A DNA stretch of 25,888 bases from the IMG/VR virus record IMGVR_UViG_3300025146_000061, positions 1 to 25,888 of that record. One strand, written 5' to 3'. The translations under genes and the position numbers were made by a program. Source of the DNA: a virus. Each line of letters starts with the position of its first letter. The stretch's first letter is position 1. This document shows positions 6,500 through 15,283 of this stretch, piece after piece. The notes below the pieces were generated by a model, which ran no database searches, was not told the origin of the DNA, and worked only from the letters and a program-made list of their open reading frames with translations.

Positions 6500-9250
6500 C
6501 TACCGGTTGGCCAGGCGCTGGGCCGGCGTCTCCAGGTTGCGGGTGTCGATCCGGTTGAGGGCGGCAGCGCTGGGCTGCACGGGCGCCGCAGGCCCGGCGC
6601 CGCCGCCAGGTCCGGGCTGCTGCTGCGGCTGCTGCGCCGCTTCGCTCTCGAAGGTGGCCTGCATGGCCGCGATGAACTCCGGGCGCATCGAGCCGTCGAA
6701 GGGGGCGCCGAACAGGATCGACAGCTGCAGGCGCTTGCCGTAGGGCAGCTCCTTGCGCGTCTCGGAGACGCGCTCGACCAGCGAGCGCTGCACCCGGGCG
6801 AAGTACTCCGGGTAGACGGTCTTGACCGCCTCGACCGTCTCCAGGGTGAGCGTGCCGCGCTGCAGGTCCTCGACCAGGGCGTGCGGGTCGTCGACCGCGC
6901 GGACGTAGCGGGCCCACCGGCTGATCTCGCTGTCGGCCGGCCGGTAGGGTCGGCCCGCCGCGCCGATCTGCCCGAGCTGCAGCTGCGGCGGCACCTTGCT
7001 GGCCAGGAACTGCACGCCCCGGCTGGTGGCGTCGGCGATCTGCCCGGCCATCTCGGGCGACGCGCCGACGCCCTCGAAGTGCGCGGCCAGGCCGGCGTGG
7101 AAGTCCGGCAGCTGCTGGGCGGCGCGCAGGACCTCGGCGGACCGGGCCCGGTAGAGCGCCCCGGTCTTGTCCTCGCCGCGGGCCCGGGCTGGCTTCTCGG
7201 TCGAGTCCTCGGGCACCGGCGCGAACCGGACGCGCTCCAGGACCTGGGCGGCCGCCGGTCCGGCGAAGCGGGTGGCCGGCCGGCCGACGCCGGAGACGAA
7301 CGCCTCCAGACCCTTCTCGGTCTTGGCCAGCACGCCGCCGGTCGCCTTGGCAGCGCGGGCGGCGAAGCCGGACACCAGCCCGCCGGGCAGCCCGGGGATG
7401 CCACGTCCCTTGCCCATCAGGCCGGAGATGACGTCGGAGGCCGAGCCGCGGCTGGCCAGCTGCAGCCCGCGGCTGGCGGCGTAGACGCGCAGCAGGGTCT
7501 GGGCGACCTGGCCGCCCGGCAGCGCCTTCAGGTCGGGACCGATGCCGGCCAGCTCGGCGGCGGCCAGGATGTCCATGCCGCGGATCTTGGCGACCTGGTC
7601 GCTCTTGCCGCCGGCGACCCGGAACAGCAGGTCCTTGACCTTCTCGGTCGCGGTCGGCGGAGGGGCGGCCTGGCCGGGGTCCATGCCCAGCGCCGCCTCG
7701 CCGGCGGCCTTGACCTTGACCGCCCGCTCGCCGGCGTGGGCGACGTCCTGCAGGTACTGGCCCGCCTCGGGCAGCGCCGCCTGGCCGACGGGCATCCGGG
7801 CCTGCAGGTCCGCGGTCGCCGCCTCGAACTCGTCGATCGCCCCCAGCGCGCCCTTGAGGTCCGCGGGCTGTCGACCGAATACGCTGTCGACGGCCTTGGT
7901 GCCAGCGGTCGCCTTGTAGACCTTCCACTCGGCGGCCATCTCGCGGACGGCGGCGGTGTGCGCGCCCTTGTGCCCGGCGCCGGCGTGCTTCTTCATGAGC
8001 GGGCCCATCCGCTCCTTCTGGAACTCGGTCCAGGTCTTGCGGGCCACCTGCCCGCCGGCCAGCGCGTCCACCGCGGCCTCGGCCTTGGTGGTGCGCTCGA
8101 GCGCCTGGCGGATCGCCGCGGCGGCGTCGTCGGCGACCTGGCCGGACTGCAGCAGCACCTCGGCCTGGGCCCGGGTCTCGCGGGCGACGGTGTTGAGCAC
8201 GTCGAGCTGCTCGGTGAGCATGTCCTGGCCGGCCTTCTTCTGCGCGGCCGCCGTCGCCTTGCCCGCCTTGACCGCCTCGGCCTTCTTGAGCAGCTCGGCG
8301 CCGCGGCCAGCCAGACGACCGGCCCCGCGCAGCGCCGCGCCAGCGGCCACCCCGCCGGCGCCGAGGACGCCGCCCAGGGCAGCGCCGTGCAGCGCACCGT
8401 GGCCCAGGGCGGCCACGACGCTCTCGGCGGTGAGCGGTTCGTCCTCCAGGACCAGCTGCGACAGGCCCATCCCGGCGCCGAAGAAGGCGCCCTCGGTGGC
8501 GGTCTGGGCAACCACCGGGGCGGTCCGGGCCACCGCGCGCGCCAGCAGGCCTCCGGAGGCCAGGCCGGCGGTTCGCCCGGCGACCCCGCGCCCGACCGCG
8601 CCGCCGGCGGCCGCGGCAGCTCCTGCCGGGGTGCGCGCCAGGGCGACGCCGGCGCCGCCCGGCAGAAGCGACGGCAGCACGGCGCCGCCGATCTCGGCCA
8701 CGGTCGAGATCCCCTCGTGCCGGGCCCGGCTCTCGCCGAGCGCCTCGCGCACCTGGGCGTCCCGGTCGCCGAGCTTCTCGATGTCGATCCCGAGCTCGTG
8801 GCGGATCCGGCTCCTGAACTCGGGGTCCTTGGCCAGCTCCGGCCGCTCCTCCAGCAGGTAGGCCAGCGCCTCGTCCCGCGACGGCGCCTGCCCCAGGAAG
8901 GCGCGGCCATACTTGTTGGTCATCAGGGCGTCGGAGCCGCCCAGGGTCACGCCACGGAGCGCGCCGGCCAGACCTGCGATGCCGCCGCCCAGCGCGCCGC
9001 CGTAGCGGTCGTCGAGCTCGGCCTCGCGCTGGCGCCCCTCGAGCGACTCGGCCGACTCCGGCTGCGCGCCGACCTGCAGCGCCTGGTCGACGTTGTCGGC
9101 GGTGATCGTGATGAGGTTGCCCTGCCGGCCGACCAGGTTGAACGAGTCGCCAGGGCGCGGGCTGTAGCGTCCGGACCGCAGCGCGGCGTCCAGGTCCTCC
9201 TGGCCGAAGTCCTGCTCGCGCCCGGTCTCCTTGTCGAGAAGGACGGGCAC
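6500..9250 (-). CDS. Large internal virion/DNA-ejection protein candidate, 916 aa
   Basis: This 916-aa protein starts at GTG 9250 right next to the TAG of the previous gene. Residues 1-62 form a small charged domain (FGQEDLDAALRSGRY, GNLITITADNVDQALQ). Two Gly/Ala-rich hydrophobic regions follow, at about 84-105 and 183-310, with stretches such as EGAFFGAGMGLSQLVLE that resemble the membrane-active segments of phage internal proteins. Long charged helices (about 320-560) come next, then a mixed region and a Gln/Pro-rich tail (about 875-900). It is third in a 247-703-916 aa series after the tail nozzle gene, as T7 gp14-gp15-gp16 follow gp12. The likely role is to leave the virion and form a conduit for DNA through the envelope. 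No lytic transglycosylase motif is seen. Function is inferred from layout. Confidence 0.65.
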   Translation of the reverse strand: MPVLLDKETGREQDFGQEDLDAALRSGRYSPRPGDSFNLVGRQGNLITITADNVDQALQVGAQPESAESLEGRQREAELDDRYGGALGGGIAGLAGALRGVTLGGSDALMTNKYGRAFLGQAPSRDEALAYLLEERPELAKDPEFRSRIRHELGIDIEKLGDRDAQVREALGESRARHEGISTVAEIGGAVLPSLLPGGAGVALARTPAGAAAAAGGAVGRGVAGRTAGLASGGLLARAVARTAPVVAQTATEGAFFGAGMGLSQLVLEDEPLTAESVVAALGHGALHGAALGGVLGAGGVAAGAALRGAGRLAGRGAELLKKAEAVKAGKATAAAQKKAGQDMLTEQLDVLNTVARETRAQAEVLLQSGQVADDAAAAIRQALERTTKAEAAVDALAGGQVARKTWTEFQKERMGPLMKKHAGAGHKGAHTAAVREMAAEWKVYKATAGTKAVDSVFGRQPADLKGALGAIDEFEAATADLQARMPVGQAALPEAGQYLQDVAHAGERAVKVKAAGEAALGMDPGQAAPPPTATEKVKDLLFRVAGGKSDQVAKIRGMDILAAAELAGIGPDLKALPGGQVAQTLLRVYAASRGLQLASRGSASDVISGLMGKGRGIPGLPGGLVSGFAARAAKATGGVLAKTEKGLEAFVSGVGRPATRFAGPAAAQVLERVRFAPVPEDSTEKPARARGEDKTGALYRARSAEVLRAAQQLPDFHAGLAAHFEGVGASPEMAGQIADATSRGVQFLASKVPPQLQLGQIGAAGRPYRPADSEISRWARYVRAVDDPHALVEDLQRGTLTLETVEAVKTVYPEYFARVQRSLVERVSETRKELPYGKRLQLSILFGAPFDGSMRPEFIAAMQATFESEAAQQPQQQPGPGGGAGPAAPVQPSAAALNRIDTRNLETPAQRLANR

Positions 9251-11362
9251 CTACGGGACCCCCGTGAAGTAGCCCTCGGGGATGGCGCCCGTGTCCAGGG
9301 CCGGCGCGAGCCGCCGGGTGGTCGCGTTCTGCTGGGCCTGGCGGGCGCGCTCCTCGCCGGGGGTGAGCGGCTTGGGCGCGCCGGTGACCTCGGCGTACCG
9401 CTTGATGAGCGCGGCATCGGCAGCGATCGCCGTCTTGTCGCCGGCCTCGACTTGCGGCCGCAGCCGGGTGCGCCACTCGACGATCCGTCCGGAGTCCTCG
9501 GGGCCGAGCTCGCCGACGCGCGACCGCAGCTCCTTGAGGCCGGCATCCCGGCGCTCGGGCTTGCCGGTCTCCACCTGGACGACCAGGTCGGCGATCGGCG
9601 CCTTGCCCGGCTCGCTCGCCGGCTTCGGCACCAGGATCGGCTCCTCGGCGGGGTTGTAGCCGGTGATCCCGGCGCCGCGGACTACCTCGGTGATCTGCTG
9701 GTCGGCCAGTCCCTGGATCACCTTGTACGCCTGGGTCGGGTCGCGGCCGGTGAAACTCGGCGGCGCCGGCATCACATCGCGAGCCGCGTCGACGTCGTTC
9801 TTGGTGAGCACACCGGGGCCGTTGAGCATGCGCGCGAAGGCCCACGCGAGCTTGTTGTAGCGGGTATCGAGCTCGATCTTCTCGTCGGAGGCGAGGAAGC
9901 CTTTGGAGCCGATGCCGTCGTACTTGCGGCCGGCGCGATCAACCAGGTCCTGCAGCTGCGCCAGCTCGCGGCGGAACTGCCGGTAGCCGACCAGCTGGCC
10001 GTTGACCTGCGTGGCCGCCTCCTTGCTCGTGGCGTTGGAGAGCAGCTTGCCCGCCTGATCGAATACGCCCAGCGGCGCGCCCTTCTGCGCCTCTTCGGTG
10101 CGCTTCTGCTCGCGGGTCGCCTGCTGGTCCTCGATGTCGGCGCCGGTCTTGGCGACCTTGAGCTCGAACTCGCGATCGGACTCGAAGCGCCGTCGCTCCT
10201 CCTTCGCGCGAGCAGCGGTGGCGGCCGCGCGCGACTGGGCGGCCGCCTGGGCGGCGGCGACGTTCTGAGCGCGGATCTGTTCGAGCAGTCCGTCGGCCTG
10301 CTGGCGGAAGCCGAGCGCGCCCTGGGCGGCGCGCAGCCGCGCCTGCTCGGGCATGGGCGCCGCGAGCGCTTCCAGCTTGGCAGCGGCGATGTTCAGGTAG
10401 GACACGCGAGCGGCGGCCTCGGCGGTGCCCATGTCCTTGTACCGGTCGAGCATGGTGCCCAGCAGCCCGCGCCGGGTCTCGATCGCGGAGCGCTTCTGCT
10501 CGATCGCGACCTTCTGCGCCTCGATGTCTCGGTCGATCTGCTGGTTGATGATCGCGAGCGCCGAGTTCTTGCCGGTGTACGCTTCCAGGAAGCCGCCGAT
10601 GAACAGGCTCAGCGCGCCGACGATCCGCTGCGGGACCGAGGCGTTCTTGTACAGGCGGTTGGGATCGATGCCGGAGTTGGCCAGCTCGTCGGATCGAGTG
10701 CGCACGTCCTCGACCAGCTCGTCGGCCTTCTTCTCGCGCTCGACCCGCTGCGCCTCGTCTTCGCGCAGCTGTTGCTCGGCCTCGCGCGCCATGCGCACCC
10801 GCTCGGCGTTGACCAGGCCCAGCTGCTGGGCTTCCTTCTCGCCCTGCTCGATCGCGAGCTCACCGCCGAGCTCGGCGGCGCCGACCAGGCCGCCGACACC
10901 GCGGGGCAGCGCGGCGATCCGCTGCTCGTAGGTGGGGTCGGCGGCGCGCGCGACAGCGCCCGGGGAGGCCCCGCCCATGGACGGCGGGGCGATCGTGCCC
11001 GGTCCCAGCCGCGGCACGTCACCGGCCGCAAGCGGGGTGGACGTCGGCGCGATCGCCGGCGGCGCCGCGAGCGCGTTGCGCGGTGCGCCCTGCAGCGGGA
11101 TCGGCGGCGGCGCGGACCCGGGCGACTGCTGCTGGGGAGCCGGCGGCCAGCCCGGCATCGGGGCTGAGCCCGGCGCCGGCGGCAGCGAGCCGGCCAGGTC
11201 GCCGGCGAGCTGCGGATCGGTGATCGGCGCCGGGGTGGGGGCCGGCGCCGCGGGCCCGGACAGGCCCATGCCGGCGGCCAGCCCGCGCGGGATGCGCATG
11301 GAGCTGCCATCGTCCTGCTGGACGTAGACGAAGAACTCGTCCTGTCCGGTGACGGAAGGCAT
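9251..11362 (-). CDS. Internal virion/ejection protein candidate, coiled-coil, 703 aa
   Basis: This 703-aa protein has a Pro/Ala-rich, probably disordered segment (36-130), a helical region rich in Glu/Arg (about 170-225), a hydrophobic stretch at 246-262 (RIVGALSLFIGGFLEAY) and a long coiled coil (about 275-430). The C-terminal third is mixed and ends in EGYFTGVP. Size, helical content and one membrane-like segment fit the middle member of the ejection-protein set of short-tailed phages. The start is unusual: AAGGAG directly touches the ATG with no spacer, and it overlaps the TAA of the previous gene; a weaker GGGGGG lies about ten bases further upstream. Alternatives include a tail-lysin scaffold, but no enzyme motif is present. 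Confidence 0.65.
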   Translation of the reverse strand: MPSVTGQDEFFVYVQQDDGSSMRIPRGLAAGMGLSGPAAPAPTPAPITDPQLAGDLAGSLPPAPGSAPMPGWPPAPQQQSPGSAPPPIPLQGAPRNALAAPPAIAPTSTPLAAGDVPRLGPGTIAPPSMGGASPGAVARAADPTYEQRIAALPRGVGGLVGAAELGGELAIEQGEKEAQQLGLVNAERVRMAREAEQQLREDEAQRVEREKKADELVEDVRTRSDELANSGIDPNRLYKNASVPQRIVGALSLFIGGFLEAYTGKNSALAIINQQIDRDIEAQKVAIEQKRSAIETRRGLLGTMLDRYKDMGTAEAAARVSYLNIAAAKLEALAAPMPEQARLRAAQGALGFRQQADGLLEQIRAQNVAAAQAAAQSRAAATAARAKEERRRFESDREFELKVAKTGADIEDQQATREQKRTEEAQKGAPLGVFDQAGKLLSNATSKEAATQVNGQLVGYRQFRRELAQLQDLVDRAGRKYDGIGSKGFLASDEKIELDTRYNKLAWAFARMLNGPGVLTKNDVDAARDVMPAPPSFTGRDPTQAYKVIQGLADQQITEVVRGAGITGYNPAEEPILVPKPASEPGKAPIADLVVQVETGKPERRDAGLKELRSRVGELGPEDSGRIVEWRTRLRPQVEAGDKTAIAADAALIKRYAEVTGAPKPLTPGEERARQAQQNATTRRLAPALDTGAIPEGYFTGVP

Positions 11363-11366
11363 CTCC

Positions 11367-12110
11367 TTAGCCCCCCAACCCGCCGCCCAACCCGAAGGCG
11401 AAACCGCCGAGTGAGGACAGGCCGCCCAGGAGTTGCTCGCCCGGGGATGGGGTCTGCAGCAGCTGGCCGAAGCGCTGGCCGCGCTGCTGCTCGTAGCCCA
11501 TCAGGCCCTGCTGCTGCATGCCGGCGTTGGCCTGCTCCTGGCGCAGGAGCTCGAGCAGGCGCTGGTCGTTCATGCCGGTCTGCTGCTGGGCGAGCTGGGC
11601 CTGGCTCTGGGCCAGCCCGATGTCCTGGCCGCGAGCGCCCGACAGGACGCCGCCGAGCTGGCCCATGGCGCCGAGCTGCTCCTGGATGCGGGCGTCGGCC
11701 GCCTGCCCGGCCAGCCCCGACTGCTGCGCGCTGCCCTGCTGCGCCGCCATGCGCTGGGCCAGCGCCTGGTTGCCCGGAGCGGCCGAGGCGGCCAGGCCTT
11801 GCTGCTGGGCCACCGAGCGATCCGTCGCGCGGCGCAGCTGGGCCTCGGCGACGGACGGCCCGGTGCCGGCGGCCTGCGCCTGCAGCTGGCTGATCAGCGC
11901 CTGCTGGCCGGAGCGGAACTGTCCCTGCGGCTGCATGTTGATCTGCGGCCCCTGCCTGGCATCGGCCTGGCCGGCCAGGCCCAGCAGCCGGTTGCCGCGG
12001 TCCTGGAAGCCGGGCGCCTCGAAGTTGCCCCGGTTGACGTCGCGGAACTCGTTCTGGCTCCGGTTCGCTCCCAGGTTCAGGAATCCGGCTACGCTGTCGA
12101 ACAGGCCCAT
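11367..12110 (-). CDS. Gln-rich internal virion/DNA-transfer protein candidate, 247 aa
   Basis: This 247-aa protein is very Gln/Ala/Gly-rich and helical. It contains GTGPSVAEAQLRRATDRS and QQQGLAASAAPGNQALAQR, a pattern I recognise from small phage proteins placed next to nozzle and ejection genes in podoviruses. It starts MGLFDSVAGFL and ends in a Gly-rich amphipathic or membrane-like tail (LGGLSSLGGFAFGLGGG). The ATG has AAGGAG seven bases upstream. As first of three internal-protein candidates it corresponds in position to T7 gp14 or P22 gp7. A direct role in forming the DNA channel is inferred. Confidence 0.65.
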   Translation of the reverse strand: MGLFDSVAGFLNLGANRSQNEFRDVNRGNFEAPGFQDRGNRLLGLAGQADARQGPQINMQPQGQFRSGQQALISQLQAQAAGTGPSVAEAQLRRATDRSVAQQQGLAASAAPGNQALAQRMAAQQGSAQQSGLAGQAADARIQEQLGAMGQLGGVLSGARGQDIGLAQSQAQLAQQQTGMNDQRLLELLRQEQANAGMQQQGLMGYEQQRGQRFGQLLQTPSPGEQLLGGLSSLGGFAFGLGGGLGG

Positions 12111-12127
12111 GTCACTGCTCCTTCCGT

Positions 12128-15100
12128 TTACCCGAGGGTTTTGGCCGACGGCAGCTTGGCCAGGCCTTCCTTGAGACCGACCTCGAGCGCCAGCTCGGTG
12201 AGCTCGTAGCTCTCACCGGGCTCCGCCGAGGGGATGTCCGTGAACGCGAACTTGACCGCGGAGACCTTCTGCCGCGGCAGTCGGAAGCGGAACTGGTAGA
12301 CGCCGTCGCCCCGGCCGCCGTAGACCGGCTCGGCGCCGTAGTAGGCGTCGCCGCCGTAGACCACCTGCGACAGGCCAGTGGCCGGGTCCCAGGTGCGGCG
12401 GTACACGAACGGGCCGTAGTCGAAGGCGATGTCGACCTGCAGCCGGTGGGCGGAGTGGTAGTCGCCCAGGATGTGGGCGCGCCGGACCCGGATGCGCCGC
12501 TGCAGCTGGTCGGGGCGGATCCACGCCGTCTCCAGCTTCATGGCGTACAGCGCGCCGCCGTCCTTGAAGAAGCCGACGGTCTCGGCGCGCACCTGGCCCG
12601 AGGCCAGCGCGTAGGCGTACTGGCCCTTCCAGACGCAGGCGTCGGCGGCGCCGAACGTCCACACCGCCCACTGCCGGAACAGATAGTCGAAGCACAGCGT
12701 CCGGCCGGCGTCGGTGACGAACAGGACCTGGTTCCGGTCGGCGACCACCAGGGCGGCGGTGACGCGGTCGGCGTTGTAGGCCTCGACGTCGGCGCCGACG
12801 TACTCCAGGCCCAGCGCCTGCGTGAGCAGGTAGATGCCCTTCTCGCTCTGGAACATCAGCCCGCCGGGCACCATGACGATGGAGCGCGGGTTGTCGCAGC
12901 CGGTGTCCGCGGTGATCATCTGCGGCCGGGCCCAGGCGCCGCTGCCCAGGTTGCTGGGCCCGTCGCCCGACAGGGCGTAGATCCCCCGCCGCTTGAAGAC
13001 GATGAGCAGCTCGTTCATGACGGCCAGGCCGGTGATCCCGCCGCCGGCCTCGTCCACGTCGAAGGCCAGGGCGTCGGAGAAGGCCAGGGCCTGCCCGGGC
13101 GAGCGCAGCTTGGACGGGTAGATCCGACAGGGTGCCTGCCCGGCGCCGGCCACGAACACCCGGTCCTTGCCGGACGCGACCAGCGGAGCCGCCGGCGGGG
13201 CGACGTGGTCGAGCTCGCCGCTGTTCTGGTAGTCGAGCTCCTTGGACAGGATGCTGGAGTCGGGCATCTTGTCGATAAAGTCGATGGTGTCGACGGTGGG
13301 GTCGTTCGTCACCCAGCCGTTGGGATCGACCGCCGCCGGATCCACCGAGCTCACCCGGTAGCGGGGCGCGCCTGGGCCGGGGTCCTTCTCGGTCCGGTAG
13401 ACCGCGAAGCCCAGCTCCGGCCGGGGGCTCTTCTTGGCGGTGATCGAGAGCGTTCGGATGGTCACCCGGATCGCGTTGTGGGCTGCGTTGGTCACGGTGA
13501 CGGTGAGCAGCGCCGCCAGGGTGCCCAGCTCGCGCTCGCCGCGGGCGTTGGTCCACTCGGGATAGACCGAGTAGGTGTGCTTCTGGTTGGCGGTTGCCCC
13601 GGGGTTCAGGCCTGTGCCGGCGCCGTTGGTCTCGCTGGCGCCGACCAGGCCCTCGACGAACAGATGGAAGCCCGACTCGACGATGCCCTCGCCGTCGTAC
13701 TGGTGCAGCAGGCCGCCGGCGATGTAGAGCGTCGCGCCGACTTCGGCGCGCCGGTAGGAGCGCTCGCTGGCGAAGTCGAGCGTGATCCGCTGGATGCCCT
13801 TCTCGGTGAAGACGTCGTCGCCGGGCGACTCCAGGCGCAGCTTGTACAGGCCCGTCGAGCGCCAGACGCCGGCGCCGCGGTCGGTCATGGCCGGCAAGTG
13901 CCCGCGGCGGTAGGTGACGCCGCCGGCGACGCCGGGGAGCATGCGGGCGACGACCGCGCCGTCCTGGCGCATGGTGAAGTAGGTGGTCTGCAGCGGCGAG
14001 TCGTGGACGATGTTGACGTAGACGAAGTCGCCTTGTCGGAAGGCCTTGGACGCCAGCGCCGCGTGGCGCAGGTCGGCCGTCGGCCCGCTGCCGATCTCGA
14101 CGTTGCCGGCCGTCGTCTTGCCGACCGAGAAGCGGCGCAGCCGATAGTCGGCCTTGGACGCGGCCTCGACCTCGTAGTAGACGAGCGCTCGCCACACCTC
14201 GGCGGCCCCGGACACCTGGCTGATCCCGGGCAGGCTCCATCCGATCGCCAGGTTGGCGACCAGGTCCAGGTTCTCCACGTTGGTGGGCGTCAGCATCGCG
14301 GCCAGATCGGAGCTGAAGGACGCGGCGTACGGGCCGGCGGGGGCCCCGCCGGCGCTCCGCGACCAGCACACGACCACCTCGCCCGAAGTGGGCTCGACCG
14401 CAAGCGCGACCGCGTATTCGGCGGTGCCAGAGAACGTGCGCGGCGGCGGGATGCCCAGCACCGCGCCCGCCCCGCTCATGAACGCCACCGCCAGCGTGTT
14501 GGCCGCGGTGGTCATGTACGCGAAGGCCGCACGCTCGCCGTGGGGCGCGACGTCGAAGAGCGGGTTGGCCGCGGATAGGTCGGTAACCAGGTTCTTGGCA
14601 GCGCCCGACATCGTGGCCTGCAGGTTGGCCGGACTGATCGGCAAGGTCTTGATGGTGGTGATCGCGGTCTCGGCCCACAGCACGTGCAAAAAGCCGTTGA
14701 CCGCCACGACCCGCGGCCGGATGCCGCTCGAGGAGAGGCGCCGTGCCGCGATCAAAACCGCACCGGTCTCCGCGTCAACCACCGCCGCGAAGACGCCGGC
14801 GCCCTCCCAGGCGTACACCCCGATCCCGCCGACCTCGGCATAGTCGGCCAGGCGCTGGTCGTAGGGGACCTTGGCAACGACCTGGTGATCGACCACGACC
14901 GACTCGAACTGGCCCTTGTCGATCCACCCGTCGTGCGGGGCGCTATAGGAGAACAGGCGTACGCCATCGGCCAGGAGCAGCTCATCGGCCCGGGTCGCCA
15001 GCATGCGGCCGCCCAGGGAATCGGGCGACGCCGCCCCGCTGCCGGCCGAGCCGCCGGAGCTGCTCGGGTTGCCGTGGATCTCGGTGGTACCGGTGCCGGT

Positions 15101-15277
15101 GTCCACGACGTCATGCCCGAGCTTGCGGGCGCCCCGGCGCTTACGGATCGAGCCGCGCTCGGTGAACTCACCGTTCTCCAGCACCGCGAGCTTGGGCGGC
15201 TGCAAAGCCTTCGCGTCGCTCTTGGTGTCCACCCCCTGGTTGAAGGGCAGAGCGATCGGTTGCCAGTTGACGGTCAT
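12128..15277 (-). CDS. Tail nozzle/tail tubular protein B-like, 1049 aa
   Basis: The largest protein in the window. It begins MTVNWQPIALPFNQGVDTK and then has LENGEFTERGSIRKRRGARKL, the N-terminal signature of the nozzle (tail tubular B-like) proteins of many short-tailed phages. The centre contains DRVFVAGAGQAPCRIYPSK, ITGLAVMNELLIVFKRRG and SIVMVPGGLMFQSEKGIYLL, the repeated-strand propeller region of that family. It would form the distal tail tube through which DNA leaves and to which fibres attach. It follows the adaptor and fibre genes and precedes the ejection proteins, as expected. It is longer than T7 gp12 (794 aa), with extra beta-rich sequence at about 450-680. Start is at ATG 15277, six bases after the previous stop. 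Confidence 0.8.
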   Translation of the reverse strand: MTVNWQPIALPFNQGVDTKSDAKALQPPKLAVLENGEFTERGSIRKRRGARKLGHDVVDTGTGTTEIHGNPSSSGGSAGSGAASPDSLGGRMLATRADELLLADGVRLFSYSAPHDGWIDKGQFESVVVDHQVVAKVPYDQRLADYAEVGGIGVYAWEGAGVFAAVVDAETGAVLIAARRLSSSGIRPRVVAVNGFLHVLWAETAITTIKTLPISPANLQATMSGAAKNLVTDLSAANPLFDVAPHGERAAFAYMTTAANTLAVAFMSGAGAVLGIPPPRTFSGTAEYAVALAVEPTSGEVVVCWSRSAGGAPAGPYAASFSSDLAAMLTPTNVENLDLVANLAIGWSLPGISQVSGAAEVWRALVYYEVEAASKADYRLRRFSVGKTTAGNVEIGSGPTADLRHAALASKAFRQGDFVYVNIVHDSPLQTTYFTMRQDGAVVARMLPGVAGGVTYRRGHLPAMTDRGAGVWRSTGLYKLRLESPGDDVFTEKGIQRITLDFASERSYRRAEVGATLYIAGGLLHQYDGEGIVESGFHLFVEGLVGASETNGAGTGLNPGATANQKHTYSVYPEWTNARGERELGTLAALLTVTVTNAAHNAIRVTIRTLSITAKKSPRPELGFAVYRTEKDPGPGAPRYRVSSVDPAAVDPNGWVTNDPTVDTIDFIDKMPDSSILSKELDYQNSGELDHVAPPAAPLVASGKDRVFVAGAGQAPCRIYPSKLRSPGQALAFSDALAFDVDEAGGGITGLAVMNELLIVFKRRGIYALSGDGPSNLGSGAWARPQMITADTGCDNPRSIVMVPGGLMFQSEKGIYLLTQALGLEYVGADVEAYNADRVTAALVVADRNQVLFVTDAGRTLCFDYLFRQWAVWTFGAADACVWKGQYAYALASGQVRAETVGFFKDGGALYAMKLETAWIRPDQLQRRIRVRRAHILGDYHSAHRLQVDIAFDYGPFVYRRTWDPATGLSQVVYGGDAYYGAEPVYGGRGDGVYQFRFRLPRQKVSAVKFAFTDIPSAEPGESYELTELALEVGLKEGLAKLPSAKTLG

Positions 15278-15283
15278 CGGGGT

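Noticed and set aside
5401-7404. Upstream extension of the 238-aa appendage protein to 667 codons
   Set aside because: The extra N-terminal part is Arg/Pro/Ser-rich shadow sequence overlapping two real genes. ATG 6117 forms an ATGA overlap with the preceding gene and starts the sensible protein.
6881-11167. Very long plus-strand open frame (1428 codons) opposite the ejection-protein genes
   Set aside because: It is antisense to two well-organised minus-strand genes. Its translation is low-complexity Leu/Gly/Arg/Asp/His-rich, as expected for the shadow of GC-rich coding DNA. No domain or motif is visible.
12446-14578. Long plus-strand open frame opposite the tail nozzle gene
   Set aside because: Same reasoning: composition is Val/Gly/Asp/Arg-rich without motifs, and the opposite strand encodes a recognisable nozzle protein over the full span.
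12213-14678. Long minus-strand frame (821 codons) overlapping the nozzle gene in another phase
   Set aside because: Translation is Arg/Pro/His-rich and repetitive. The nozzle frame has the family motifs and correct junctions with its neighbours.
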